DNA from: Coraliomargarita algicola
Lineage (GTDB): Bacteria; Verrucomicrobiota; Verrucomicrobiia; Opitutales; Coraliomargaritaceae
Length of the DNA stretch: 64,000 bases
Assembly: GCF_033878955.1 (NCBI RefSeq)
Contig: NZ_CP138858.1
Coordinates: 4,801,001 to 4,865,000, forward strand
Direction: 5' to 3'
Shown here: piece by piece, positions 25,200 through 34,774 of the stretch
How positions within the stretch are numbered: position 1 is the first letter of the stretch
Layout of the letters: every line of letters begins with the position of its first letter
Translations under genes and position numbers: made by a program
The notes under the pieces: model-generated
Databases searched by the model: none
What the model saw: the letters and a program-made list of their open reading frames with translations, nothing else
What the model was told of the DNA's origin: nothing

Positions 25200-25717
25200 A
25201 CCTTGGTGGTCTCCGTTTGGATTTGTTCGACGGGAGCCTGCCAGAAATGCATCGCCCATGCTGTTTTGATGTCTTCAGATTCTTTGGCCCATTTTCTTAA
25301 GTCCCACATTAATCTGTTGTAGTTGATGGGGATGCCTGCACGTTCTAAGCGGATTGATATGCGGCGAAGTTGTTGTTTCAATTCGTCGAGTTCCGATGAA
25401 GCAAGCAGTCGCAGCATGTGTGGTTCAAAGGTTTCAAATGCTTGAGCTTTGATACTTCCACCCGCTAGCTGCAAGCATGCTTGAGCAAAGCTTTTCCCTG
25501 GGTTTTGATGGTTGGGATTTATGGCATAAAGAGATGCTGTAATTGCATCTGGATGTTTGTGATTGGGCACTCTGAGCCGTCCAAGAATTGGGTATGAGTA
25601 GTGAGTAGTAGTTGGACTCCAATATTTTCTCAGAGCTGCGGAAGTTCCACGGTCTTTACACATATTGGTGAGCATTCTGATGAATACGTCATCTTTCTTT
25701 GGTTCTTCTTTTTTCAT
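25196..25717 (-). CDS. cse2: Cascade small subunit Cse2 (CasB)
   Basis: 173 residues, all helical. RGTSAALRKYWSPTTTHYSYPILGRL and the C-terminal SIRLERAGIPINYNRLMWDLRKW match Cse2. Two copies stabilise the non-target strand in Cascade. It starts 21 bp after cas8e and overlaps cas6e by four bases. Confidence 0.94.
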   Translation of the reverse strand: MKKEEPKKDDVFIRMLTNMCKDRGTSAALRKYWSPTTTHYSYPILGRLRVPNHKHPDAITASLYAINPNHQNPGKSFAQACLQLAGGSIKAQAFETFEPHMLRLLASSELDELKQQLRRISIRLERAGIPINYNRLMWDLRKWAKESEDIKTAWAMHFWQAPVEQIQTETTKV

Positions 25718-25738
25718 GGTGAAGTTGTTTATGTTTTA

Positions 25739-27205
25739 TTAATTAATCGTTAGTTTCAGTTTTCGAAGTCCTGCAGCATAGGCTTGTAATTCTCGTGGAG
25801 TGTTACGCGGACAAACTGCATCAAAGGCATCTAGAGCTGCTTTTTGAACGGTTGTTGTCCATGAATCCTTTGCTTCTGGAGTTCCTATTTTAGGCTTGCC
25901 GATTCTGTCTTTAGGTTTGCTAGCCAGTTGGATTAACTTGCGATGCTCTTGATCAAGTGAGTGCCAGTAATGACGTTCTGCTTTTCCTTTTCCTGGCGCT
26001 GGTTTCTTCGGGTCTGGATCCGTAATTTTTTGCCAATATACTTTCACGCTAGAAGCTAGATTTACTGAAATCTTCTCACAATAATCTATACCTGATGCGT
26101 AGATGTGTTGGCCTTCGGCTGTCAGGATGTTGTGGTCAATGCTGTATGTTGATTCACATTGAATTTCGATTTTTGATTCGTTGGTAATTAGTGTTCCACA
26201 CCAAATCCTGGCTTCTTTGGCTTTAATGGAATCCTCGTGCGCCAGAAGAGTTAAAGGGGCTTCGCTTGAGAACCCAATTTCAGTTGTTATTTGCCTTATA
26301 TTGGAAAGGGTCTGAAGATCTCTCCAAATAGCTTTCTCGATCTTAGCTTTCAGTAAATATCGTTCGCCTTTTTTATTTATAACTACGCTTACTGAGGGAA
26401 TTAAAAATCCGTCGTTATATGTCGGGTATTTAAATCCACCATCAGCAGTAATATGGTAGAATCCATCTTGTGCATTTTTGATCCATAGCTTTCGGTGTAT
26501 GGGCACTAGGCCTGTTAAAAAAGAACTGAGATCTTTAGGAGGTGCAGCTTCCTCCCATATCGGTTTTCCGATTTTCCCATATACTTCATTTATGATGTCT
26601 AAGCTTAGGGAGTTTAGTAGGATCGATTTTGCTAGATTTTTGCCTAATAGTATCGTGTGGAGTGGACTGTTCTTGCTGCAGGGGCCTTGTGGTTGACCAG
26701 TTTTAAATGGTGGGTAAAAGTTCTGAAACGTTAAAAGGGCAAGAGCTATATCTGCATTCGAAAAATCGCGTGATTTATATTTCCCGTAGTGATCCAGCAA
26801 AGTTGGGTTATTGTTTGTCGATAATTCTGGAAATAGTTTTGATGTCGGAACTAGGGGAGCTGATTTCTCTACTTTGGATTGCAAAAAGCGCGGCCCATCG
26901 CCGAGTAAATTAAAATGAGGATAAATCTCGTCGCGTTGTAGGTAGGCGGGAATGTCTTCTGCTAGAGTGTCGCCGAAGCCTTCCCATTCATCCTCATCTT
27001 CGGGCGCGCCGAGCGCCGCGTGGGTGATGCAGACGAGAAGTCGTGTGAGGGCGATGCGCTCGTGGGGGGCGCAGTCGAGGTCGGCGATTTCAGAGCTACG
27101 GCTAAAGGCTTCTTTTAATGAGACCAAGGGGGGCGATTCGTGGTCGCTGGCCGAGCGCCAGCGGACGGGGATCCAGGGGGATTCGATGAGATTGAAGTTT
27201 TGCAT
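25739..27205 (-). CDS. cas8e: Cascade large subunit Cas8e (Cse1/CasA)
   Basis: 488 residues. The start FNLIESPWIPVRW and the following LVSLKEAFSRSSEIADLDCAPHERIALTRLL are diagnostic of Cse1, which recognises the PAM and recruits Cas3. The C-terminal four-helix bundle is present. The central part (about 25900-26900) is visibly more AT-rich than cas3 or its own 5' end, which may mean local recombination or relaxed selection in this fast-evolving subunit. Confidence 0.95.
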   Translation of the reverse strand: MQNFNLIESPWIPVRWRSASDHESPPLVSLKEAFSRSSEIADLDCAPHERIALTRLLVCITHAALGAPEDEDEWEGFGDTLAEDIPAYLQRDEIYPHFNLLGDGPRFLQSKVEKSAPLVPTSKLFPELSTNNNPTLLDHYGKYKSRDFSNADIALALLTFQNFYPPFKTGQPQGPCSKNSPLHTILLGKNLAKSILLNSLSLDIINEVYGKIGKPIWEEAAPPKDLSSFLTGLVPIHRKLWIKNAQDGFYHITADGGFKYPTYNDGFLIPSVSVVINKKGERYLLKAKIEKAIWRDLQTLSNIRQITTEIGFSSEAPLTLLAHEDSIKAKEARIWCGTLITNESKIEIQCESTYSIDHNILTAEGQHIYASGIDYCEKISVNLASSVKVYWQKITDPDPKKPAPGKGKAERHYWHSLDQEHRKLIQLASKPKDRIGKPKIGTPEAKDSWTTTVQKAALDAFDAVCPRNTPRELQAYAAGLRKLKLTIN

Positions 27206-27219
27206 GATGTGAAATGAGA

Positions 27220-29862
27220 TTAGAACCAGAAGTCTTCCGGATCGCTGAAGTGTGAGATGGATTCGTTCTTTTCGTAGCTAATGCCGAGGTCGTGGCGGTA
27301 AGATAGGGTGTGGGTGGCGCTTTCTGAATTGTGAACCAATTGGAGCTCGCTGGAGTCGTCGGCTTGGACGGCGAGCACTCCGGATTCGATGTGCTGTTTC
27401 AGCCAGTCGGGGCAGTTGCTTAGCTGTGCTTTGACTAAATAGGCGGGAATGCGGGTGGCATGCGTTTGGAGTGCCTTTGCGAGCGGATAGTTAAACTCCC
27501 CAACTCGGTGCGTTTCGGTAGAGCCGTCGGGGAGTTGCCAGATGACGTTGCCACCTTGTTCGACCGGTGCGCTCGGTAGAATGATCAATAGGGCGCTGGG
27601 TTTTATGCCGTAGCGTGTTTCGGTGCCCTCGTTGTCATCGATTGCCGAAGCGTTGAAAACATCACGGAGCGCGGCGGTGCCATGCATTGCACTACGTTTG
27701 CGAGAGTGCTCGTCATGAAACTGGCAAAGCGCTGATGAGGCCTTTGCTGGCACTTGGCAGGACGCAGCCTGTTCGAGTAAGGGGCGAATGTCTTGGGGAA
27801 GTTGTATGGTGGATAATGGGGCGAGTGTTTGAGCGGCTTGCCATAAAGTCAGTGGAGGATAGATCCAGTGGTGCGGGCTGAGCGCGTCTTTGACCGTTTC
27901 AGCGTCGCCTTCCCAGTCAGTGCTGGGGTGCAGGATGTAGCAGGTGGCTTGTTCAAAGCCAGCGGGGCGCGGTCGTTGATGGCGGTGGAGACGTCCGATG
28001 CGTTGTAGGATCAGTTCCGTGGGAGCGAGATCAGTGATCAGGCAGTCGGCGTCGATATCGACAGATTGTTCGACGATTTGAGTGGAGACCAGTAGGCTAC
28101 CTTGGGGGCGTTTGGCATCGTCCTTGCCCAGGATTCCCGTCCAATAGTCTTCGTTGGTCTGACGTTCGTTTTGAGGAAAACGGGAATGTAGTAAGCCGAT
28201 ATTTTCGTCTGGAATTCGGCTGGATAGTCTAGCTTTGAGTTGTCGGTAGGTGTTTTGGGCCAGTGCGACGGTATTGCGAATGACGACGACATTGGCTCCA
28301 GCCTCGACTTTGTCTGCGATACTTTCCCAGAACTCGTCTTCGATATCAGGATGCATGTGCTGATGTCGTAAATTGACCGTCTGTGGGGCGAGCTGGTAAG
28401 GCACTGAAACGTGGGTCGCGTGAGTGGAGCCGGTGGGCACTTTCGTAATCAGCGGGTAGTCCTGGGGTTGGGAGCGTTCGCTGGCTCCGGCCGCTTGCAC
28501 CAGTTCGGCGCGGCGTTGCGCCGTGAGAGTGGCGGAGAGAATGATGACTGTGGAGCCCGCTTTAATTAAATAACGAATCAAGCGATCAATTAGCGCTGAC
28601 ATGTAGGGGTCGAAGGAGTGAACTTCGTCAATGACCACGACCTTACCCGCAAGTGCGAAATAGCGCAGTGCGGCGAAGCGCGCCGGTAGCACCGCTAGTA
28701 ATGCTTGGTCGATCGTGCCGGTGCCGAAAGGAGCCATCAATTGCTTGCGAGTCGAGCTATACCATCGCAGCGCTTCATTGATGTCGTTCGCTTCATTCTC
28801 GGGCTGGTCCGGGTTCATTTCTTTGAATGCCGGACATATGGTCTGGGACTTCTTGTCGCCTAGCCATGTATTTCCATGGATTAGGGTTTGGGTGCTGTCG
28901 TCGTCCAATATGTTTTCAAGAAATGTGGTGATGCGATCGTGTATCTTATTGGAGGTCAACTGAGTTGGGAGAGCGAAATAAAGGCCGCGCTCGTCGCCTT
29001 GCGTCCAGCGTTGGTAAGCCGTAGTCAATGCTGCTTCAGTTTTTCCCATTCCCATCGGCGCTTCGACGATATAAAGCCCGGGGCTGTCTGCCGCTTCAAG
29101 TAAGGCGCTTTGAATGGGCCGAGGGCTGAAAGTCTCGGGGGCTTGAGGGGTGAATTGATGGCCGAAGCTGCGTTGCTGATGGATGCGCGGGTTCCAGCGT
29201 AAGCTGTCGAGAACCTCATGACTGCGATCTCTTAGGCTTTTGTCATCCGTTGAAATGTTGGCTGGAAACCAATCCGCGTTTGAACCAATCCAATCGGAGA
29301 AAATGGTGAAGCCCGTCAATAGGTGGATGCGCTCAAATTCATGTTTTGCAATTTCAAGCGGAAGAGAGCCGAAACTCTGTATGAGAAGTTCGGTAAGTTC
29401 GTTTCGTAATTGAAGGAAACTGTTGTTGCCACCTTCGTAGGGGGCTTGCTTCATCGTTCTGCAAGCGAGGGGATAACTCCCGTGGTGTCCACCGGTGCTG
29501 ACCAGCCAATATTGGCTTTTCTTGTTTCCTCGCAAAGCAGAGTGGTTTTGCAGATGCCATTGGCTGACGATGGCATGATTCGTCGTCAAACTGTCAGCGA
29601 TAATGCTTTCCTTTAGTGTCTGGTGCCATGGCCAGAGTGGCGCTTTGAGTTGAAAACCAGGTGTGAGCTTGCCGATATCATGCGCAGCGACCAGCGCGAC
29701 ACTTCCTTGCGGTAGTTGGTTCGCTACGAGAGGCGGCAGTCTGGAAAGTAGGGTCTCAGCAACAGAGCCGACGATTTTACAATGTTCGGTAACAGAGAGG
29801 CAGGGCTGCCCCGTCTCTGGATCCGTTTTCGCCCAGCAGTCATTGAGTGTGAAGTCCTTCAT
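27220..29862 (-). CDS. cas3: Cas3 nuclease-helicase, type I-E
   Basis: 880 residues. The N-terminal HD nuclease has VALVAAHDIGKLTPGFQ and GGHHGSYPL; the SF2 helicase has motif I EAPMGMGKTEAALT, motif II VVIDEVHSFDPY and motif III LSATLTAQRR; motif VI is LQRIGRLHRHQRPR; a C-terminal domain follows. It is recruited by Cascade to degrade target DNA. First gene of the cas operon, 14 bp before cas8e. All motifs appear intact, so it should be active. Confidence 0.97.
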   Translation of the reverse strand: MKDFTLNDCWAKTDPETGQPCLSVTEHCKIVGSVAETLLSRLPPLVANQLPQGSVALVAAHDIGKLTPGFQLKAPLWPWHQTLKESIIADSLTTNHAIVSQWHLQNHSALRGNKKSQYWLVSTGGHHGSYPLACRTMKQAPYEGGNNSFLQLRNELTELLIQSFGSLPLEIAKHEFERIHLLTGFTIFSDWIGSNADWFPANISTDDKSLRDRSHEVLDSLRWNPRIHQQRSFGHQFTPQAPETFSPRPIQSALLEAADSPGLYIVEAPMGMGKTEAALTTAYQRWTQGDERGLYFALPTQLTSNKIHDRITTFLENILDDDSTQTLIHGNTWLGDKKSQTICPAFKEMNPDQPENEANDINEALRWYSSTRKQLMAPFGTGTIDQALLAVLPARFAALRYFALAGKVVVIDEVHSFDPYMSALIDRLIRYLIKAGSTVIILSATLTAQRRAELVQAAGASERSQPQDYPLITKVPTGSTHATHVSVPYQLAPQTVNLRHQHMHPDIEDEFWESIADKVEAGANVVVIRNTVALAQNTYRQLKARLSSRIPDENIGLLHSRFPQNERQTNEDYWTGILGKDDAKRPQGSLLVSTQIVEQSVDIDADCLITDLAPTELILQRIGRLHRHQRPRPAGFEQATCYILHPSTDWEGDAETVKDALSPHHWIYPPLTLWQAAQTLAPLSTIQLPQDIRPLLEQAASCQVPAKASSALCQFHDEHSRKRSAMHGTAALRDVFNASAIDDNEGTETRYGIKPSALLIILPSAPVEQGGNVIWQLPDGSTETHRVGEFNYPLAKALQTHATRIPAYLVKAQLSNCPDWLKQHIESGVLAVQADDSSELQLVHNSESATHTLSYRHDLGISYEKNESISHFSDPEDFWF

Positions 29863-30032
29863 CGGCTAAAATCCTCCGTAAAGAGCTGCTCCCACTCTTC
29901 CATTAGAGCGATTGGACCGTTGGGATTACTTTTCGTATGAGCGTAAAAGGTCATTGGTTGATTGTATGATGTAAGCAACGCTAGCTTTGGGTGCGAGGAA
30001 TTTTAATGGAAACTTACCAACGTTTCTTTGAC

Positions 30033-30069
30033 TTGATTTATTTGTGAGCTTCGTGAGTGAGTAAATCAA
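30033..30069. promoter_or_regulatory. Inverted repeat in the cas3/WYL divergent promoter region
   Basis: TTGATTTA (30033-30040) and TAAATCAA (30062-30069) are perfect 8-bp arms about 21 bp apart, within the 300-bp non-coding region between cas3 (29862) and the WYL regulator start. A candidate operator for that regulator. The remainder of 29863-30158 shows only AT-rich, promoter-like DNA. Confidence 0.4.
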
Positions 30070-30164
30070 TAGTAAAATATAAAGTGGTCGTAAAAAGTTT
30101 ATGGGTCGTGTTGAGGCTTGATTAAGTGGTGCGCATCTGTTTACTGGTCCTATTTATTATGGGG

Positions 30165-30983
30165 ATGGATCGAACGATTGCAGGATGGAGTGAAAAGCAG
30201 CGCTTATTGTTTATTGAGCGCTTGTTGTATTGGCGTGGCTCGATCAATCGGCGGGATTTATGTGACCATTTTGGGATTTCCTTGCCGCAGGCGACAAAGG
30301 ATCTGGTGTCTTACACCACGATGAATTCTGGGGCGTGTCAGTATGATGTGCGGCGCAAGTGCTATGTGGCTTCTGCGAAGATGCAGACAGTGCTACAAGA
30401 GCCGGATTTTAGTGAAGACATGGAAGTGGTGGGGGCTGCCATGCGTGATGGCCTTGAACTTGGTGAATTTGTGCTGGGGGGCAGTCGCCCGCGGCGAGTG
30501 GCGGACCTGGCATTGCACCGAAAGTTGTCGTTAGCGGCTTGCAATCAGGAATGTGTTGAGGTCGCTTATTGGTCCGTCAAATCGGGGAGCTCTGAGAAGC
30601 GTTGGTTGAGCCCGCGTGGCTTTGGTTTTGACGGTTTGCGCTGGCATGTGCGTGCGTATTGTCACCGCAGTGAGCTGTTTAAAGACTTTGTGATTGGCCG
30701 CTTTCAAACTGTGGGGCGGAGGAAGCCATGTCCTTTTGAGGATCTGGTGGATGTGGACTGGTTGGAAACGGAGACTTTGAGTTTTTGTGCGAATCCTGAG
30801 TTGGATGCGAATCAACGTACCGCACTTGAAATGGATTACGGTATGGAGGCGGGGGCTCTGCAGTTGCATGTGCGGCGTGCGATGCGGATCTATGCCTTGC
30901 GCCGTTTGGGCTTTGTGAAGATGCCCTTAGAGCCACCTATGTTGAATGAGTTAGAGCAGTTGAAGTGGGTCTGTGAGACTTGA
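30165..30983 (+). CDS. WYL-domain transcriptional regulator (BrxR/CapW-like)
   Basis: About 272 residues from ATG 30165 (a second ATG is two codons upstream; GTG starts further up are less likely). An N-terminal winged helix (about 5-75: KQRLLFIERLLYWRGSINRRDLCDHFGISLPQATKDL) is followed by a WYL domain (about 125-195, with SPRGFGFDGLRWHVRAYC and DFVIGRFQ) and a C-terminal WCX-like part. This order and size match BrxR/CapW regulators that repress phage-defence operons. It is divergent from cas3, so control of the I-E locus is likely. Confidence 0.82.
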   Translation: MDRTIAGWSEKQRLLFIERLLYWRGSINRRDLCDHFGISLPQATKDLVSYTTMNSGACQYDVRRKCYVASAKMQTVLQEPDFSEDMEVVGAAMRDGLELGEFVLGGSRPRRVADLALHRKLSLAACNQECVEVAYWSVKSGSSEKRWLSPRGFGFDGLRWHVRAYCHRSELFKDFVIGRFQTVGRRKPCPFEDLVDVDWLETETLSFCANPELDANQRTALEMDYGMEAGALQLHVRRAMRIYALRRLGFVKMPLEPPMLNELEQLKWVCET

Positions 30984-31181
30984 GGTGGGGAGCTAGGGCA
31001 GGGGGAACGTCGAACTTTGAACGTCCAACGTCCAATAGTGAATTTAGGCAGGGTGCGAGGTTTGTGGGCATGCCGATTCTAGTAGAACAGCCCTAGCTTA
31101 TAACGCACTCCCCGAGTTCTCTCTTCAGGGCGTGTCATTGCAGACGGACCTGCGCTACCGATTTCCACTCATTTATTTTGC

Positions 31182-33701
31182 TTAATCTGCCTGAATGAGT
31201 TGGAGGGTATTTGGGGGCACCCAACAGCTGCGTTGGTCGTTGAGTTGGATATGGTGCCAGTCTGCGCGGGTTTCTATAAGCGTGCACTCGAGACCGTCGT
31301 GAAGTGGTTCGTTGAATGCGTTAGCGTAGGCGTAGCCAGGGCCTTTCTTGGCGTAGATGCTGTCGACGATGATAGTACCGGATGGGGGGGATTGGAGTAT
31401 GCGGTGGCTGAGATAGCTTGCGCTGATGAGTAGGCACATTGCCAGCAAGCTGCTACTGATGTAAGTGCTGCGCCGGGGATAGCGAAGCATGACTAACAGG
31501 CTGCCCCAGAAGAGTGTGTTGAGGATTAAGCAGCTGATTTTGAGCCATGTGGTCGGGATCTTTTGTAAGTAACTGCGGCTGTCGGGCACTGTGTTGAGTG
31601 CGCTGGCTCGTGCACTTGCCAGGCTGGCCGCGAGTTGCGAATCAAAGGGACGCTGTGCTTGTGCGGAGCGATAGGCGACGATGGCACGTCCGAGCTCACC
31701 AGCTTGATACCATGCATTGCCGGCGTTGACCCAGGCTTCTGCGCCATGTCGGTGGGTGGTTGCGAGGTTTTCAAATTTGAGAGCGGCTACGGTATAGGCG
31801 GCAATGGAGGCGTCGCTACCGACTGGCGCGGCTTGGGCTTGTGCGAAACTTTGTTGCGCTTCGCTCCATTCGTTTGCTTTGGATTGGGGGCTCAAGCCAA
31901 GAGTGAGTAGACACAGCAGCAAGCTGAGCTTGCCAGTGTGGCGGGCAATTGTTTGCGCGATTTGATTGAGGTTTTTATATTCTGGCTTGGGGGCCTGGCG
32001 GCTGAATTCGGCGGCATCGGTCACGTCGTGAATCTGCTGGAGTGCTTGCTGGGTGGCTGTGTCCGCGCCGATCTTTTGTAGGGCTTGTTCGCTGTCGCCA
32101 CGCGTCCAGGCCTGGCTTTGGCTGCCGAAAGTTGTGGCCATGAATTGTAAGAATGCAGGCCATTTCTCCGGGGCGTGACGGGGGATCTTTTTGAAGCTTT
32201 TGTAAGCGGCTACGCGGCGTGCGTAGTCGGGGTTTAAGGCGCGGCGGCGACGTTCGCGCACGACTGGCAGTAGTATTAGAAATAGAATGGGGCCTAGGCA
32301 GAGTAGTGGCCAGAAGAGTTGATTGAGCCACTGAGTGATGAGGTTGAGTGTGTCGTTCATGGGATTTTTTTCCAAATTATTCCAGATGCCTTGTGTTTGT
32401 GAGCTTAAGCGGACCGCGGCTCCTTCGAATGTGCCATGGGGAATAAAGTCTAGTCCATTACTGGGTTTTAAGTGTAGCGGGATGGCTTGGGTGCGGATGC
32501 TTTGATAGCTGCCTGTCTCGGGGTTGAATGTGCGGAAATACAGTGAGGGAATGGCTTGGGTGGATGTGGCCAGTGGACGGAGGCGGGTGCGGAATAGACT
32601 GCCGTCTGCTTGCCAGAGTGTGCGGTATTGATCGTCGACGACGAAGCGTTCGCGCAGGCCGCTTTGTTGGCTGAGTGGCGGCAGTTGCAGCATGCCGTGT
32701 GGTGCGCTGCTGCTGACTTTGAACTCCAGTTCCATCAGTTGCCCGATTTCAAGTTCCGTTGGGCTGGCGCTGGCTTGGATGGAGATGGGCTCAAATAGGC
32801 CGGTGAAAGTTGCTTGCTCGGAGTCGATGGGCAGGGGCAATACTTCGATATCAATCGCGGGTGCGGTGGTGTAAATGCGCCGGTAGCGTTCGCTCGGTTC
32901 TACGGGGGTGAAGAAGCTATTGTTGAAGTGGGCGGCGTAGCGGGCGAAGCCTTGGTCGGGCTTCTCCAGTAGGGCGCACTCTAAGTGTGTGGTGGGCAGT
33001 GTGTATTTGCCGGCTTGTTCGAAGCGTAGAAAGATCGGCAGTTCTATTGTGCCGAGTGCTTTTTCATTACCTTCGAGCCGCGTGCGGGTGGCGATGACGC
33101 GGCGTCCTCCGATGGGGAGGCCGACCTGCACTTCTTCCGCTGCAGTCGAGCGGGGAATGACTATAGAGATGTTGGGATCGTTGAAATAATCAGGGAATAG
33201 CTTTAAATGCTTGAGTGCGGCCGCATTGATGGAGCTGTGCCATACGAGGTCGATGCGTAAGGGCTCGCCGACATAGACTTTAAGTTTGTGGGGTGTCAGT
33301 TGCAGCGACATTTGATCGGAGCGTTGAGGCTCACTGACGATGATTTGAATTGGAGCGGTTTGGTAGTGCGTACTGGCAGATTGAAAGTCAAAGGCTGGCA
33401 GTGTGACTACGCCTGCTTTTGTAGGTAGAAACCGGATACGGGCTTGACTGCCGGCGGGTTCGCTCTGGGTGGCTTGCACCTCGATGTCCAAGATGCGGAA
33501 GCCGTCGGATTGTTGGGGCCAGTCTTCTGGAGTGTCCACCACGCTGTCAAAGTCGACTCGTAGGCTAGCGATGCGGTCGGTGAAGAAGCTTTGTTCGCGA
33601 GCTTGTGCTTGAACGTGTTGCAGTGGCAATTGCGGCTCGCTTTCCTGAGCGGACAGACTGAGCGCGAGCAGGCTGAAAACTATAATAAAGTAGCGAGGCA
33701 T
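31182..33701 (-). CDS. BatD protein fused to BatE-like TPR/SH3 module
   Basis: 839 residues. A signal peptide (1-18) precedes a BatD-type beta-rich periplasmic region (about 25-440). A membrane helix near 455-478 (LFWPLLCLGPILFLILLP) follows, then a cytoplasmic segment, a second signal-like helix near 600, a TPR stretch (HGAEAWVNAGNAWYQAGELGRAIVAYRSA), two more membrane helices (ILNTLFWGSLLVML and the next), and a C-terminal SH3-like domain (YAKKGPGYAYANAFNEPLHDG). In most Bacteroidetes BatD and BatE are separate. It closes the Bat operon. Confidence 0.85.
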   Translation of the reverse strand: MPRYFIIVFSLLALSLSAQESEPQLPLQHVQAQAREQSFFTDRIASLRVDFDSVVDTPEDWPQQSDGFRILDIEVQATQSEPAGSQARIRFLPTKAGVVTLPAFDFQSASTHYQTAPIQIIVSEPQRSDQMSLQLTPHKLKVYVGEPLRIDLVWHSSINAAALKHLKLFPDYFNDPNISIVIPRSTAAEEVQVGLPIGGRRVIATRTRLEGNEKALGTIELPIFLRFEQAGKYTLPTTHLECALLEKPDQGFARYAAHFNNSFFTPVEPSERYRRIYTTAPAIDIEVLPLPIDSEQATFTGLFEPISIQASASPTELEIGQLMELEFKVSSSAPHGMLQLPPLSQQSGLRERFVVDDQYRTLWQADGSLFRTRLRPLATSTQAIPSLYFRTFNPETGSYQSIRTQAIPLHLKPSNGLDFIPHGTFEGAAVRLSSQTQGIWNNLEKNPMNDTLNLITQWLNQLFWPLLCLGPILFLILLPVVRERRRRALNPDYARRVAAYKSFKKIPRHAPEKWPAFLQFMATTFGSQSQAWTRGDSEQALQKIGADTATQQALQQIHDVTDAAEFSRQAPKPEYKNLNQIAQTIARHTGKLSLLLCLLTLGLSPQSKANEWSEAQQSFAQAQAAPVGSDASIAAYTVAALKFENLATTHRHGAEAWVNAGNAWYQAGELGRAIVAYRSAQAQRPFDSQLAASLASARASALNTVPDSRSYLQKIPTTWLKISCLILNTLFWGSLLVMLRYPRRSTYISSSLLAMCLLISASYLSHRILQSPPSGTIIVDSIYAKKGPGYAYANAFNEPLHDGLECTLIETRADWHHIQLNDQRSCWVPPNTLQLIQAD

Positions 33702-34774
33702 CAGTAGTCCTTCTCCACTTTGGCGGCGTTGGCTTCGGCGCGTTTTTGTTGACGGAATTGTAAGCTGCCTTGCTCTTCCATTAGAATGTCCTCGGCGGAG
33801 TAGTTCGGCTCCGGTAGTGCTTGCATTTCTGAGGCCGCTGCGAAATCGCCCTGCATGGCATCGGAGCTACTCATGCTCTCTTCGGAGTCTTCCATGTAAT
33901 CGTAATCTTCTTCCATGTCCTCATACTCTTCGCTGTCTTCGGAATTCTGCTCGGAGTCGCTGCGGAGCAGGTCTAGGATTTCTTCGATGCTTTGTTCTAT
34001 AATTTGCAGGCTTTGGTGGGCATCGGGCCAGTGAATCCAAGCGGTGAGCAGCTTGATCGACTGCTCTTGTTGGGCTTGCACTTGACTAAACAAGCGTAGT
34101 GGTTCGGTCAGGACAGTTTCGAATTCCGGCAGATCGAGGTCCGGTGGCGTGAGTTGTTGGTCAATGCGTTGCATTAAGCTACGAATGTGCGCACTGTCTC
34201 CGATGCATGATTTTTGTTGTGCCTGCATGTCTTGCGACCAGTTGTCGACTTGCTCGGCAGCAGGTTCGACGGGGGCGAGGCGCCTGCGTCGATTGTTGAA
34301 GCGTTCGGGGTCGGTGGCTATCAGTTTTTGACGCAGCTGAGTTTGTTGCTCCAATAGGGCTTGGAGTCGTTCGATCAGTATTTCCATTTGCGCCTGCAGG
34401 TCCGCATCGGCTTGTTGTTGAGCTTCAATCTGTGCTTGGAGTTGGCCGATCAATTGAGCGGTGCTTTCGAGCCGTATGCCCGCGCGGTTAAGGTCATTTT
34501 GGTAACGCTTCGCGGAGAGAAATGCAAGTTCGGCACTTTGTGCATAGTCGAGTGCGGTTTGTGGATTGGCCTCTGCATTGGCATTGGCGAGTTGAATCAG
34601 GCTGAGGCCGCGGTTGAATTGAATGGGCGCAAGCATGCGCGGTGCGGCGTTGTGGTTGCTGGCGTAGTCGTAGACTTCGCTGAATTCGGTGTGGGCGGTT
34701 TCGAAATCGCCGTTTTGGTAGCTTTCGAGAGCCGCACTAAACGCGGACTCGATGGCGGGGGAGGCGGCAGACAC
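33701..34774 (-). CDS. BatC-like TPR protein
   Basis: 357 residues from the GTG at 34774. The start is TPR-like (FSAALESYQNGDFETAHTEFSEVYDYA), the centre is Gln-rich coiled coil, and the C-terminal part is very acidic (SEEYEDMEEDYDYMEDSEE). The same frame stays open upstream and there encodes a hydrophobic stretch that looks like a signal or second helix (GLQIGQAALLLCTLY) without an ATG, overlapping the end of BatB. So the gene may start further up, or be joined to BatB by a frameshift. Its stop overlaps the BatD start (ATGA). Confidence 0.75.
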   Translation of the reverse strand: MSAASPAIESAFSAALESYQNGDFETAHTEFSEVYDYASNHNAAPRMLAPIQFNRGLSLIQLANANAEANPQTALDYAQSAELAFLSAKRYQNDLNRAGIRLESTAQLIGQLQAQIEAQQQADADLQAQMEILIERLQALLEQQTQLRQKLIATDPERFNNRRRRLAPVEPAAEQVDNWSQDMQAQQKSCIGDSAHIRSLMQRIDQQLTPPDLDLPEFETVLTEPLRLFSQVQAQQEQSIKLLTAWIHWPDAHQSLQIIEQSIEEILDLLRSDSEQNSEDSEEYEDMEEDYDYMEDSEESMSSSDAMQGDFAAASEMQALPEPNYSAEDILMEEQGSLQFRQQKRAEANAAKVEKDY

